A stretch of DNA of 64,000 bases from UBA6770 sp965660875 (GTDB taxonomy: Bacteria; Bacteroidota; Bacteroidia; Flavobacteriales_G; Salibacteraceae). The stretch lies in NCBI GenBank assembly GCA_965660875.1, contig CBFIBQ010000011.1, positions 1 to 64,000 of the forward strand, given 5' to 3'. The translations under genes and the position numbers were made by a program. Under the pieces are notes generated by a model. The model was not told the origin of the DNA, searched no databases, and was given only the letters and a program-made list of their open reading frames with translations. Positions 18,204-26,652 of this stretch are shown piece after piece. The stretch's first letter is position 1, and each line of letters opens with the position of its first letter.

Positions 18204-18211
18204 CAAATGTA
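18204..18211 (-). promoter_or_regulatory. -7 box of the GT22-like gene
   Basis: Reads TACATTTG on the minus strand, ending 7 nt before the ATG at 18196. This implies a leader of only a few bases. Confidence 0.5.
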
Positions 18212-18249
18212 AGAGAATCATAAAAGTAAAATTAGCATACCCACGTCTA

Positions 18250-18279
18250 TTGAAAATCAACAAAATAACCTTACTTTTG
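18250..18279 (+). promoter_or_regulatory. rpsA promoter
   Basis: A textbook Bacteroidota promoter: TTG at 18250-18252, 19-nt spacer, then TACTTTTG at 18272-18279. Transcription should start near 18284, giving a leader of about 80 nt. Confidence 0.8.
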
Positions 18280-18294
18280 CCGCCCGAATTTAAC

Positions 18295-18349
18295 GTCAGA
18301 AAGCGGAATCTGACATTCTAATTACTCTCCTTCGTTCCGCAGTTGGAGA
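18295..18349 (+). ncRNA. Structured rpsA leader: two hairpins with complementary loops
   Basis: Hairpin 1 pairs GTCAGA (18295-18300) with TCTGAC (18309-18314). Hairpin 2 pairs TCTCC (18326-18330) with GGAGA (18345-18349). The loop of hairpin 1 contains GCGGAA (18303-18308) and the loop of hairpin 2 contains TTCCGC (18335-18340), perfect complements that could form a 6-bp kissing contact. GGAGA is also the only Shine-Dalgarno-like sequence before the ATG at 18365. A role as S1 autoregulatory element is inference. Confidence 0.55.
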
Positions 18350-18364
18350 TACAAATCAGAATTT

Positions 18365-20509
18365 ATGTCTGAAGAAAAAAAAGCTACCGAAGATAAGGTA
18401 GAAGAAAAAGCAGCTGAGAAAAAAGCTCCTGCTAAAAAAACCACCGAAAAAGCCAAAGCCGAAAAGGCTGAGAAAAAGTCTGAAACAAAAAAATCTCCTG
18501 CTAAAAAAGCTGCTCCGAAAGCTAAGGAAGAAGAAACTCCTAAAGCTGAAAAAGCTGATGCTCCTGTAAAAGAAGAGAAAGCTCCTAAAGCAAAAAAGGA
18601 AGAAACAAAAACTGAAGAAGCTCCTGTAGCTGAAAAAGTTGAAGTTGAAGAAGTGGTTGCTGCGGAAGAAGCTGAGACTCCAAAGCATGAGCCTAAGATT
18701 TCTGAACCTGTGGATTACAGCAAAGTTAAGCCATTAGACGAATTCGATTGGGATTCTTATGCTGACTCTGACGAATTGTATTCTAAAGAGGAAAAAGAAC
18801 ACTTAGCTGAAGAATACAAAAACACACTAACGTCCATATCAGACAATGAAGTATTGGACGGAGTAGTTTCATCAATTACTAAGAAAGAAGTAGTTGTAAA
18901 CATCGGCTACAAATCTGATGGTGTAATTACAGCTAACGAATTTAGATACAAGCCCGATTTAAAACTCGGAGATACCGTTGAAGTTTACGTTGAAAAAACA
19001 GAAGACAAAACTGGTCAACTCGTACTTTCACATAAAAAAGCGAGAACAACAAGAGCTTGGGAACACGTTAACCGTGCGTTGGATACCGAAGAAGTGGTTA
19101 CTGGATTTATCAAGTGCAGAACAAAAGGTGGTTTAATTGCTGACGTATTTGGAATTGAAGCATTCTTGCCCGGTTCTCAAATTGATGTAAAACCTATCAG
19201 AGATTACGATCAGTATGTAGGTAAGGAAATGGACTTTAGAGTGGTTAAGATTAACCAAGAGTTCAGAAACGTAGTAGTATCTCACAAAGCACTTATCGAA
19301 GCTGAACTTGAAGAACAAAAAGTTGTAATCATGTCTAAACTTGAAAAAGGTCAAGTATTAGAAGGTGTGGTTAAAAATATTACTTCATACGGTGTATTTA
19401 TTGATTTAGGTGGTGTTGACGGATTAGTTCACATTACTGACCTATCATGGGGAAGAATCAATCACCCAGAAGAAATGTTGGAATTAGATGAGAAAATCAA
19501 TGTGGTTATCTTGGATTTCGACGACGACAAAAAACGAATTGCTTTAGGTGTTAAACAATTGCAACCGCATCCATGGGATTCACTTGCTGAGACTGTGAAA
19601 GTAGGCGATACGGTAAAAGGTAAAGTTGTTGTACTTGCCGATTACGGTGCGTTTGTTGAAATTGCTCCGGGTGTAGAAGGTTTGATTCACGTTTCAGAAA
19701 TGAGCTGGAGTCAACACCTAAGAACTGCTCAAGACTTCTTTAAAGTTGGTGATGAAGTAGAAGCTGTGATAATGACACTTGACCGCGAAGAGCGCAAAAT
19801 GTCCTTATCTACGCGTCAATTGACTCAAGACCCATGGGAAGGCATCGAATCTAAATTCCCTGTAGACAGTAAAGTTAAAGGTAAGGTTACTAATCTTTCC
19901 AACTTTGGTGTATTTGTAGAATTGGAAGAAGGTGTTGACGGTTTGATACACATTTCTGATCTTTCATGGTCTAAAAAAGTGAATCACCCAAGCGAATTCT
20001 GCAAGGCAGGTGAAGAGATCGAAGCAATTGTTCTAGAAATCGATAAAGACAATAGAAGATTGAGCCTAGGTCACAAGCAGTTGGAAGAAAATCCATGGGA
20101 AGTATTCGAAACAGTTTTCACTGAAGGATCTATTCACCAAGGAACACTATTATCGTTAACCGATAAAGGTGGATTGGTTGGATTGCCTTATGGTGTTGAA
20201 GGATTTGCTCCTGGACGTCACTTGGTAAAAGAAGACGGTTCAAAAGTAAAAGTGGACGAGCAAATTGATTTCGTAGTGCTTGAATTCAGTAAAGATGCTA
20301 AGAAAATCATTGTTTCTCATTCTAGAATCCACGAAAGTGCTGCTGAAGGAACAAGAGCTGCAAAAGGTGCTGAGCGCAAAGCAAAAGGTGCTGCAACTCG
20401 CAAAGCCGTAAAGAAAATGGCCGATAACGTTGAGAAATCAACTTTGGGCGATTTAGATGCTTTAAGCGCATTGAAAGCAAGCATGGAAAAAGAAGAAAAG
20501 AAGAAATAA
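18365..20509 (+). CDS. rpsA: 30S ribosomal protein S1 with long charged N-terminal extension
   Basis: A 714-residue protein with six S1 RNA-binding domains at roughly 162-223, 242-307, 329-396, 414-483, 502-569 and 588-652. Domains 3-5 have the clearest GxVxxxxxFGVFV-type cores. S1 binds mRNA on the 30S subunit and helps start translation. Residues 1 to about 115 are a low-complexity Lys/Ala/Glu/Pro tract with many KKAPAKK-like units, and residues 660-714 are also Lys/Ala-rich. Bacteroidota S1 proteins are usually near 600 residues, so the extension is notable. It has its own promoter, structured leader and terminator. Confidence 0.96.
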   Translation: MSEEKKATEDKVEEKAAEKKAPAKKTTEKAKAEKAEKKSETKKSPAKKAAPKAKEEETPKAEKADAPVKEEKAPKAKKEETKTEEAPVAEKVEVEEVVAAEEAETPKHEPKISEPVDYSKVKPLDEFDWDSYADSDELYSKEEKEHLAEEYKNTLTSISDNEVLDGVVSSITKKEVVVNIGYKSDGVITANEFRYKPDLKLGDTVEVYVEKTEDKTGQLVLSHKKARTTRAWEHVNRALDTEEVVTGFIKCRTKGGLIADVFGIEAFLPGSQIDVKPIRDYDQYVGKEMDFRVVKINQEFRNVVVSHKALIEAELEEQKVVIMSKLEKGQVLEGVVKNITSYGVFIDLGGVDGLVHITDLSWGRINHPEEMLELDEKINVVILDFDDDKKRIALGVKQLQPHPWDSLAETVKVGDTVKGKVVVLADYGAFVEIAPGVEGLIHVSEMSWSQHLRTAQDFFKVGDEVEAVIMTLDREERKMSLSTRQLTQDPWEGIESKFPVDSKVKGKVTNLSNFGVFVELEEGVDGLIHISDLSWSKKVNHPSEFCKAGEEIEAIVLEIDKDNRRLSLGHKQLEENPWEVFETVFTEGSIHQGTLLSLTDKGGLVGLPYGVEGFAPGRHLVKEDGSKVKVDEQIDFVVLEFSKDAKKIIVSHSRIHESAAEGTRAAKGAERKAKGAATRKAVKKMADNVEKSTLGDLDALSALKASMEKEEKKK

Positions 20510-20530
20510 ACCACTTCTAAAATCATATGT

Positions 20531-20565
20531 AAAAGCCTCTTCGTTTTCGAAGGGGCTTTTTTTTT
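20531..20565 (+). terminator. rpsA terminator
   Basis: GCCTCTTCG pairs with CGAAGGGGC (one G-U pair) around a TTTT loop, flanked by A-run and T-run. Confidence 0.93.
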
Positions 20566-20625
20566 GAAGTTATTTCGTTTCTCTCGAAACAAATACCGAG
20601 GAACTATTTTACTTCCTTTGTATAA

Positions 20626-21204
20626 ATGAGTACTCCATTGAACATTGAATCCGCTAATGATGCTGAATTAATTAGAAAGTTAGCGAATGGAGATCAAAAC
20701 GCCTATTTCGAGATTTTTGAAACCCACTGGGAACGGCTGTACGGCATTGCAAAGCGCTTATTAGTAGAGTCAGAACCTGCGAAAGACATTGTACAAGAGG
20801 TGTTTATGAGTTTATGGGAAAAACGAGAGAGCAGCTCTATAGAAAACCTTGAACATTATTTGGCGCGAGCGGTAAAGTTTGCAGCTCTTAATGCTATTAG
20901 AAACGATCACTTTAAGTATTCCGAAGAAATAAATAGCGATTTGCACCTTGTTAGTGTGACCAACGATTTGGAGTATCAAGAATTTGAATCGAAAGTAAAC
21001 GCTGTAATTGCTATGCTCCCAGAAAGATGTAAAGAAGTATTTCTACTCAGCAGAGAACAGGACTTAACTAATGCAGAAATCGCCAAAAAACTAAATCTTA
21101 GCCAACGCACCGTTGAAACACACATATCCAACGCCTTAAAGCACCTTCGAAAAAACATCCCGAAAGATGCTGCAATAGCGGTATTCATGAGCCTCTTTGT
21201 TTGA
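20626..21204 (+). CDS. ECF RNA polymerase sigma factor, FecI-like
   Basis: A 192-residue sigma-70 family factor with only regions 2 and 4. Region 2 spans about 20-90 (DIVQEVFMSLWEKRE). Region 4 spans about 125-180, with the helix-turn-helix DLTNAEIAKKLNLSQRTVETHISNALKHLRK. This is the Bacteroidota-expanded group usually controlled by a FecR protein and a TonB receptor, both of which follow. It should direct RNA polymerase to the promoter of the receptor locus. A 115-bp gap separates it from fecR. Confidence 0.93.
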   Translation: MSTPLNIESANDAELIRKLANGDQNAYFEIFETHWERLYGIAKRLLVESEPAKDIVQEVFMSLWEKRESSSIENLEHYLARAVKFAALNAIRNDHFKYSEEINSDLHLVSVTNDLEYQEFESKVNAVIAMLPERCKEVFLLSREQDLTNAEIAKKLNLSQRTVETHISNALKHLRKNIPKDAAIAVFMSLFV

Positions 21205-21319
21205 GAGATTGCAATAAACAGCGCTCCGTAAAATAAGCATCTAATTTTTTCTAAAAAAAGTTTGACTTGACTTACGTGTGCTTCACCATTAATGGTACTT
21301 AACAATAAAGAGTCACAAT

Positions 21320-22264
21320 ATGGAAGAGCAAAAAATAGCTGAGCTACTCTCAAAATTCAATTCAGGAACGGCAACCGAACAGGAATTAACCCAGCTAGAA
21401 AAAGTAGCGGATAACCTGTTAAACACAAGCAAAGCAAACGTTTTTGAATCCGATATTGAGAAACATAAAATTAAGAAGGAACTAAAGAGTCGTATTTCAG
21501 TTCCCAAAGAAAAAAGTCGATTCAGCTGGGGCAAAATAGCAGCATCAGTCACTATAATCCTTGGCTTAGCTGTTGGATACTACACTACTCAAAACCAATT
21601 ATTTGGCCCTGAAATGATCGTCGTTAATACAGGTTTTGGTGAACAAAAATCAATAACCCTCCCAGATGGTACAACGGTTTTGCTTAATTCTAAAAGTACA
21701 CTCTCCTACCCCGCCCAATTCTCCGATATATCTAGGCACGTTACTATTGAAGGTGAAGGGTTATTTTCTGTAACTAAAAACCCAAACAAGCCTTTTAGTG
21801 TTGCTGCGAATGCTTTAAAGACAACCGTGCTGGGAACAGAGTTTAACGTAAACGCTTATCCTAATGACTCTTTGGTTTGCGTAAGTCTTTTAGAAGGAGC
21901 CGTTCGTATTGAACAAGAAGAAAACAACATGCTATTATCTCCAAACGAACAAGTTATATTTAAACTATCCGACCAAACGATCTCTAAATCCGAATTTGAT
22001 GCCAGCATAATAACGGCCTGGAAAGAAAATACCATTGTATTTAAAAACACTGAATTCGATAAGGTCAAGAATATAATAGAACGAGAATATGGAGTTTCCA
22101 TTGAATTCAAGCAATCGGAAATAAAACAATACAAAATCAGCGGAACTTTTAAAGACCCAGAACTAAACACCTTACTGGCGACGATCTGTGCAGTAAAATC
22201 TCTTGAGTTTAAGAACACTGAATCTAACAAGGTTATTATATCAAAGAAGCAGCCCATCCAATAA
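21320..22264 (+). CDS. FecR-family anti-sigma factor
   Basis: A 314-residue single-pass inner-membrane protein. A cytoplasmic N-terminus (1-75) would hold the sigma factor. The transmembrane helix is about 75-92 (IAASVTIILGLAVGYY). The FecR domain (about 105-200) starts NTGFGEQKSITLPDGTTVLLNSKS. A C-terminal DUF4974 domain (about 240-310) has the typical NIIEREYGVSIEF...YKISGTF pattern. It relays the signal from the outer-membrane receptor to the ECF factor encoded just upstream. Confidence 0.93.
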   Translation: MEEQKIAELLSKFNSGTATEQELTQLEKVADNLLNTSKANVFESDIEKHKIKKELKSRISVPKEKSRFSWGKIAASVTIILGLAVGYYTTQNQLFGPEMIVVNTGFGEQKSITLPDGTTVLLNSKSTLSYPAQFSDISRHVTIEGEGLFSVTKNPNKPFSVAANALKTTVLGTEFNVNAYPNDSLVCVSLLEGAVRIEQEENNMLLSPNEQVIFKLSDQTISKSEFDASIITAWKENTIVFKNTEFDKVKNIIEREYGVSIEFKQSEIKQYKISGTFKDPELNTLLATICAVKSLEFKNTESNKVIISKKQPIQ

Positions 22265-22286
22265 CAGATTTCTTATAAACCGTAAC

Positions 22287-24878
22287 ATGAAAACACTAAA
22301 ACATCTCTTACTCACTTCAATAGCCGTTCTTTTAGCTATTACCAGCATAGCACAGCAAATACAGTTGAATAAAAATCAATTGACAATTGGAGAATTACTC
22401 AAAACAATAGAAACGCAGAGCAACGAGCATTTTGTTTATTCGGAAGATGAAATTGACACCAAGTCTGTATTACTAATGAATAAGAAGGTATATGAACTGA
22501 ACGAGTTACTTAGTGAAGTGCAGTCAAAAACAAACCTAGCGATTAAAAAAGTAGATGGCTACCGTGTGATTACCAACTCTGTAAGCAACGCAGACTCAGA
22601 AGGAAGAATATATCAGCAAATTAGAGGGAAGGTAATTGACAACGAGACTGGAGCGACTTTACCCAGTGCTAATATTTACCAGAAAAGCAATATAAAAAAT
22701 AGCACCGTTACCGATCTAAACGGAAATTTCGTACTCAAGGTTCCGCTTGGCAGGCTTGATCTTGTAGCTTCCTTTATTGGCTACCAAATGCAAATAATTC
22801 CTCTACTTATTAAATCTGGTGAAGAGCAATACATTCCCATTCACCTAGAATCTTCCATATCCGCGCTTAAAGAAGTAGTAATAGAGGCTGAAAAAGACAA
22901 AGCAAGAACCCAAAACGAGTTGGCCTATGCGAGTGGTCGTAGTTTTAATATTCAAGAAGCAAATAGGTATGCTGGCACCTTGGGCGACCCTGCTCGAATG
23001 GCGCGCAGCTATGCAGGGGTAGTGCCTACTCGTGACGATAGAAATGATATAATAATTAGGGGAAACTCACCTACAGGAATTCAATGGAAGTTGGATGATA
23101 TAGAAATTCCAAATCCCAATCATTATGGCGGAATAGGCCTTACCGGCAACACAACTACGCTGTTGAATATGAACCTATTGGGAAATTCAGATTTTCTTAT
23201 GGGAGCGTTCCCCTCTGAGTATGGTAATGCCTTGGCAGGTGTATTTGATTTAAAAACTAAAGCGATTAATCCCAAGAAAAGACAACATAGATTTCAAAGC
23301 GGTTGGAATGGATTTGAATTAGGCACTGAAGGGCCATTTTCCAAGAAAAAAGAAATTGGCACTTATTCCCTTACTTATCGATACTCTTTTCTAGATATCA
23401 TGCAGCATTTAGGAGTAGATCTTGGCGTGCTGCCAGAGTTTCAAGATTTAACTGGAAAGTTTGATTTTAACCTCAGTAAAAAAACCACACTGTCCCTAAT
23501 TGGAATATGGGGTATTAGTCATATTGAACTGGATGATAGAGATGTGGAAGAAGCCGATACTACCGCACCCGGTGAGTTTATTCGAACAGGCTCCAGTCTG
23601 ACTCTTGGAGGAGTAAATCTAAAACACAGATTCAATAAAAAGTGGAGCTTAAAAAGCAACATCTCCATTATCGATAATCGAATCGGGACAGAAATAGACA
23701 CTTTTAATTTCGCAAGCGATGCAAGCAATCGTGTTTTTACAGATAATTCAGGTGAAACAAAATACTCCGCATTTTTACAGTTTGATAGAAGAACACGCAG
23801 AAATCTATTGCGTATTGGATCACGCTGGGATACTTACGTAGTTGATTTTAATAGCATTTCTGTAGATCAATTTGGTCAGCCAAAAACCACTCATAAAGAA
23901 AACAGCAATATCAACTTAGCTCGACTATATGTAGAAAATGAACACAGATTAACCGATAGGTTTCGATTTAGATTGGGATTACATTCTCAATATTTGCTTT
24001 TAAACGAATCATTTGCTGTTGAGCCTCGTGTTGCTCTGCGGTATCTTTATAAGGACAATAATGCATTTGCCTTATCTTATGGTCAGCATCACCAAATGCA
24101 ACCACGCAATGTCTATTTCATTGAAACAATTACTCCCTCAGGTTCGGAGTTAACTAATAAAAACTTAGGCTTTTCGGGAGCACACCATTTTACCTTTGCT
24201 TACGACAAAAGCATCAATCAAAATTTGCATTTTAAGGGAGAAACGTATTACCAGCATTTATTCGATATTCCCGTCGAATCTAATGGTAGTTCCTTTTCAA
24301 TGGTAAATACAGGAGCAGCATTTTTTATACCTCAAGTGGATAGTTTGGTAAATGAAGGTATCGGCAGAAATTATGGAGTTGAATTGACGTTAGAAAAATT
24401 TCTAAGCAATGGATACTATTTTATGATCAACTCCGCATTATTCAAGTCTGAATACCAAACTTTGGAGAAAAAATGGAGGAATACGGCATTTGATATGCAA
24501 TACACCGTAAACGGTTTGGCTGGATATGAAAAATGGATTAGTCAAAAATTCGCAATTGGGGCAGATCTTAAGATGACCTATGCTGGCAGAAAACCATATG
24601 AACCGGTTGACGAAAAAGCCTCAATAGCTTCTGGAGAGGTCGTCTTTAATGAAGCCGATGCATTTAACCCGAGGTTACCTGGCTACTTCAGAACAGATCT
24701 AAAGATTTTTTATCGCATTAACTACAAAAAACTGTATACCGAGTTTGCAGTAGACCTTCAGAATTTGACTAATCAAAAAAATGTATTTCAACAAGAGTTT
24801 AACCCAAAAACCGGGACATACAAAACACTTTATCACATGGCGTTTTTTCCAATGTTTACGTTCAGGGCTTTGTTCTAA
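22287..24878 (+). CDS. TonB-dependent receptor with STN signalling domain
   Basis: An 863-residue outer-membrane receptor. The start at ATG 22287 gives a clean signal peptide ending in TSIAQ; an earlier ATG at 22203 lies inside fecR and is rejected. An STN secretin/TonB domain (about 25-95) precedes a carboxypeptidase-regulatory-like domain (about 110-195). The plug begins near 225, followed by a barrel ending in the aromatic residue of RALF. The STN domain probably contacts FecR, making this a transducer. No SusD gene or catabolic enzyme follows, so the ligand is unknown. Confidence 0.93.
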   Translation: MKTLKHLLLTSIAVLLAITSIAQQIQLNKNQLTIGELLKTIETQSNEHFVYSEDEIDTKSVLLMNKKVYELNELLSEVQSKTNLAIKKVDGYRVITNSVSNADSEGRIYQQIRGKVIDNETGATLPSANIYQKSNIKNSTVTDLNGNFVLKVPLGRLDLVASFIGYQMQIIPLLIKSGEEQYIPIHLESSISALKEVVIEAEKDKARTQNELAYASGRSFNIQEANRYAGTLGDPARMARSYAGVVPTRDDRNDIIIRGNSPTGIQWKLDDIEIPNPNHYGGIGLTGNTTTLLNMNLLGNSDFLMGAFPSEYGNALAGVFDLKTKAINPKKRQHRFQSGWNGFELGTEGPFSKKKEIGTYSLTYRYSFLDIMQHLGVDLGVLPEFQDLTGKFDFNLSKKTTLSLIGIWGISHIELDDRDVEEADTTAPGEFIRTGSSLTLGGVNLKHRFNKKWSLKSNISIIDNRIGTEIDTFNFASDASNRVFTDNSGETKYSAFLQFDRRTRRNLLRIGSRWDTYVVDFNSISVDQFGQPKTTHKENSNINLARLYVENEHRLTDRFRFRLGLHSQYLLLNESFAVEPRVALRYLYKDNNAFALSYGQHHQMQPRNVYFIETITPSGSELTNKNLGFSGAHHFTFAYDKSINQNLHFKGETYYQHLFDIPVESNGSSFSMVNTGAAFFIPQVDSLVNEGIGRNYGVELTLEKFLSNGYYFMINSALFKSEYQTLEKKWRNTAFDMQYTVNGLAGYEKWISQKFAIGADLKMTYAGRKPYEPVDEKASIASGEVVFNEADAFNPRLPGYFRTDLKIFYRINYKKLYTEFAVDLQNLTNQKNVFQQEFNPKTGTYKTLYHMAFFPMFTFRALF

Positions 24879-25180
24879 TGCAAGCCAGTTTTCCAGCTCT
24901 CGTGTGATTGATGAACATTCCACCTATTTAAACTTTAGCAATCCAATCGTGCAATTAAATCAAAATCCATAGCGGTATATTCTGAAAACAATTCATTTAA
25001 ATCCAACGAATTGACTTTGGAATATGGGAAGTTTCGAAAAAATTACGACGTGCAACTATGAAAGACTCTAATTCATTTTTTCAAATAATTCAAATGCGCC
25101 TCATTACATAAGAAATAGCTTTTTTATGTTTATTATCAAAGTGGTTGCATTAAATATTCAATCTTTGTAATTGAATTCGT
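24879..25180. other. Intergenic region without a recognised element
   Basis: 302 bp between the receptor and the FrnE-like gene. I found no terminator stem, no ORF with family features and no exact TAnnTTTG; AATCTTTG at 25162-25169 is one mismatch away and could be the downstream promoter. Confidence 0.5.
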
Positions 25181-25954
25181 ATGAAAGCAATCCTTTTAAT
25201 ATTTACAACGCTCAGCTTTATAGGAGCTAGATCACAGGATATGGAAGAAATAAATAACAAAATTACCGTAGAAGTTTGGAGTGATGTCGTTTGTCCCTTT
25301 TGCTATGTTGGAAAAAAGAAATTGGAAAAAGCGATTAATGAATTAGAGGCAAATCAGCAGGTTGAAGTGATTTGGAAAAGCTTTCAATTAGACCCAAACT
25401 TCCCGAAAGACCAGGCCTTTCCTTCAACACAGTATTTGGCTGAACGAAAAGGTTACCCAATAGATCAAGTACGTGCTATGAGCAACAACCTGGCAAACAG
25501 TGGAAAAAACTACAACATAGATTTTCATTTCGATAACGCACTTACATTCAACACTTTTGATGCCCATAGATTGATTCATTGGTCAAGGAAATCTAAAAAG
25601 TCGAACGAATTAAAAGAAGCTTTTATGAAAGCCTACTTTACTGAAGGCTTAAACCTGTCCAAAAAAGAAAGTTTACTGTCAGTTGTTGCTTCAGTTGGAT
25701 TGGATGAAGCGGAAGCTCAAAAGGTTTTGGATACTGACTTGTTTGCAGAGGCAGTCCAAAAAGATATCTATCAAGCGCAACAAGTAGGTGTTCGAGGAGT
25801 CCCGTTTTTCTTAATCAACAACAAAACCACAATTTCTGGAGCTCAAGAGGATAAGGTCTTTGAAAAAGCGTTGAAAGCCGAGTTAAAATCAATGCAACCC
25901 TTAGTAAAACCGGAAGGTACTGGAGTTTGCTTACCTAACGGAGAATGTAAGTAG
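25181..25954 (+). CDS. FrnE-like DsbA-family oxidoreductase with signal peptide
   Basis: A 257-residue DsbA-fold protein. The segment VWSDVVCPFCYVGKKKLEKAI contains the CPFC redox motif and is diagnostic of the FrnE group, and the cis-Pro lies in GVRGVPFFLINNK. FrnE proteins are usually cytoplasmic, but the first 19 residues here look like a signal peptide (MKAILLIFTTLSFIGARSQ). If translation instead starts at M21 (25241), a cytoplasmic form results. It ends in a CLPNGEC tail with two more cysteines. The converging neighbour is 2 bp away. Confidence 0.88.
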   Translation: MKAILLIFTTLSFIGARSQDMEEINNKITVEVWSDVVCPFCYVGKKKLEKAINELEANQQVEVIWKSFQLDPNFPKDQAFPSTQYLAERKGYPIDQVRAMSNNLANSGKNYNIDFHFDNALTFNTFDAHRLIHWSRKSKKSNELKEAFMKAYFTEGLNLSKKESLLSVVASVGLDEAEAQKVLDTDLFAEAVQKDIYQAQQVGVRGVPFFLINNKTTISGAQEDKVFEKALKAELKSMQPLVKPEGTGVCLPNGECK

Positions 25955-25956
25955 AG

Positions 25957-26652
25957 TTACTCAGGCTTATAATGCTCAGGAACTCCGTAAGCATAAACAA
26001 TTTCCACGCGCTCCGAAAGTGATATACTACCCGGGTTTAACCCCTGCTTGCCTTCTGGTATCTCTTCACTCATATCTCTAAAATAATCCGACCACATTAC
26101 AAAAGTTGAGTCCGTGTTTGGGGCTTTAAATGTCATGGGCTGTGTACTAAAAATAGGCTTATCATTTTCTAAAAACGAATAGTACACCAACTCTGAACAA
26201 TACAGCGAATCGTTTTCTAAATCAAAAACTGCATCGTACGATTTTCCTAAATATTGTTTCGCATTGTTAATCGCTTCATTTAGTTGAGAAGCGTTCCAAT
26301 TTTTAAGCCTCCCAACAAGAACTTTTGGTTTCGACTTTCGGTCTCTAGCCCTGGTTAAAAAAGAATCTAACGGAGTAATAACTACTCCCTTCCCTCCTGC
26401 TTCAATAACCTTTAATTGTCCTTCTTCCTCTAATACAATTCCACAATGACTCAATTCAGCGCCTTTGTACCCAGGAGTGACAGTTTCAATCGACTCGCAA
26501 AAAGGTCCACAATCTAAATCCTGAAAAAGGATATCTCCCTTCTGCGGTCTGAAAACCTCATCGCTCTCATTCTTGCAGGCGACTGCTCCAATAGTGAACA
26601 ACAGCAGAAATAAACCAAGCTTAAGCAAAGTATTCTTTTGCAGCTTTTTCAA
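25957..26652 (-). CDS. YiiX-family (permuted NlpC/P60-like) lipoprotein
   Basis: A 231-residue lipoprotein with lipobox AVAC at about residue 26. The papain-like amidase layout is permuted, as in YiiX/YebB: the histidine is N-terminal (ELSHCGIVLEE) and the cysteine follows (DSLYCSELVYYSF). These hydrolases are thought to cut amide or ester bonds in the envelope; the substrate is unknown. Its start lies inside the nrnA 3' end, a 32-bp overlap indicating one transcription unit. Confidence 0.85.
   Translation of the reverse strand: MKKLQKNTLLKLGLFLLLFTIGAVACKNESDEVFRPQKGDILFQDLDCGPFCESIETVTPGYKGAELSHCGIVLEEEGQLKVIEAGGKGVVITPLDSFLTRARDRKSKPKVLVGRLKNWNASQLNEAINNAKQYLGKSYDAVFDLENDSLYCSELVYYSFLENDKPIFSTQPMTFKAPNTDSTFVMWSDYFRDMSEEIPEGKQGLNPGSISLSERVEIVYAYGVPEHYKPE

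Noticed and set aside
22203..22286. Earlier ATG for the TonB-dependent receptor
   Set aside because: It lies inside fecR and would bury the signal peptide that starts at 22287.
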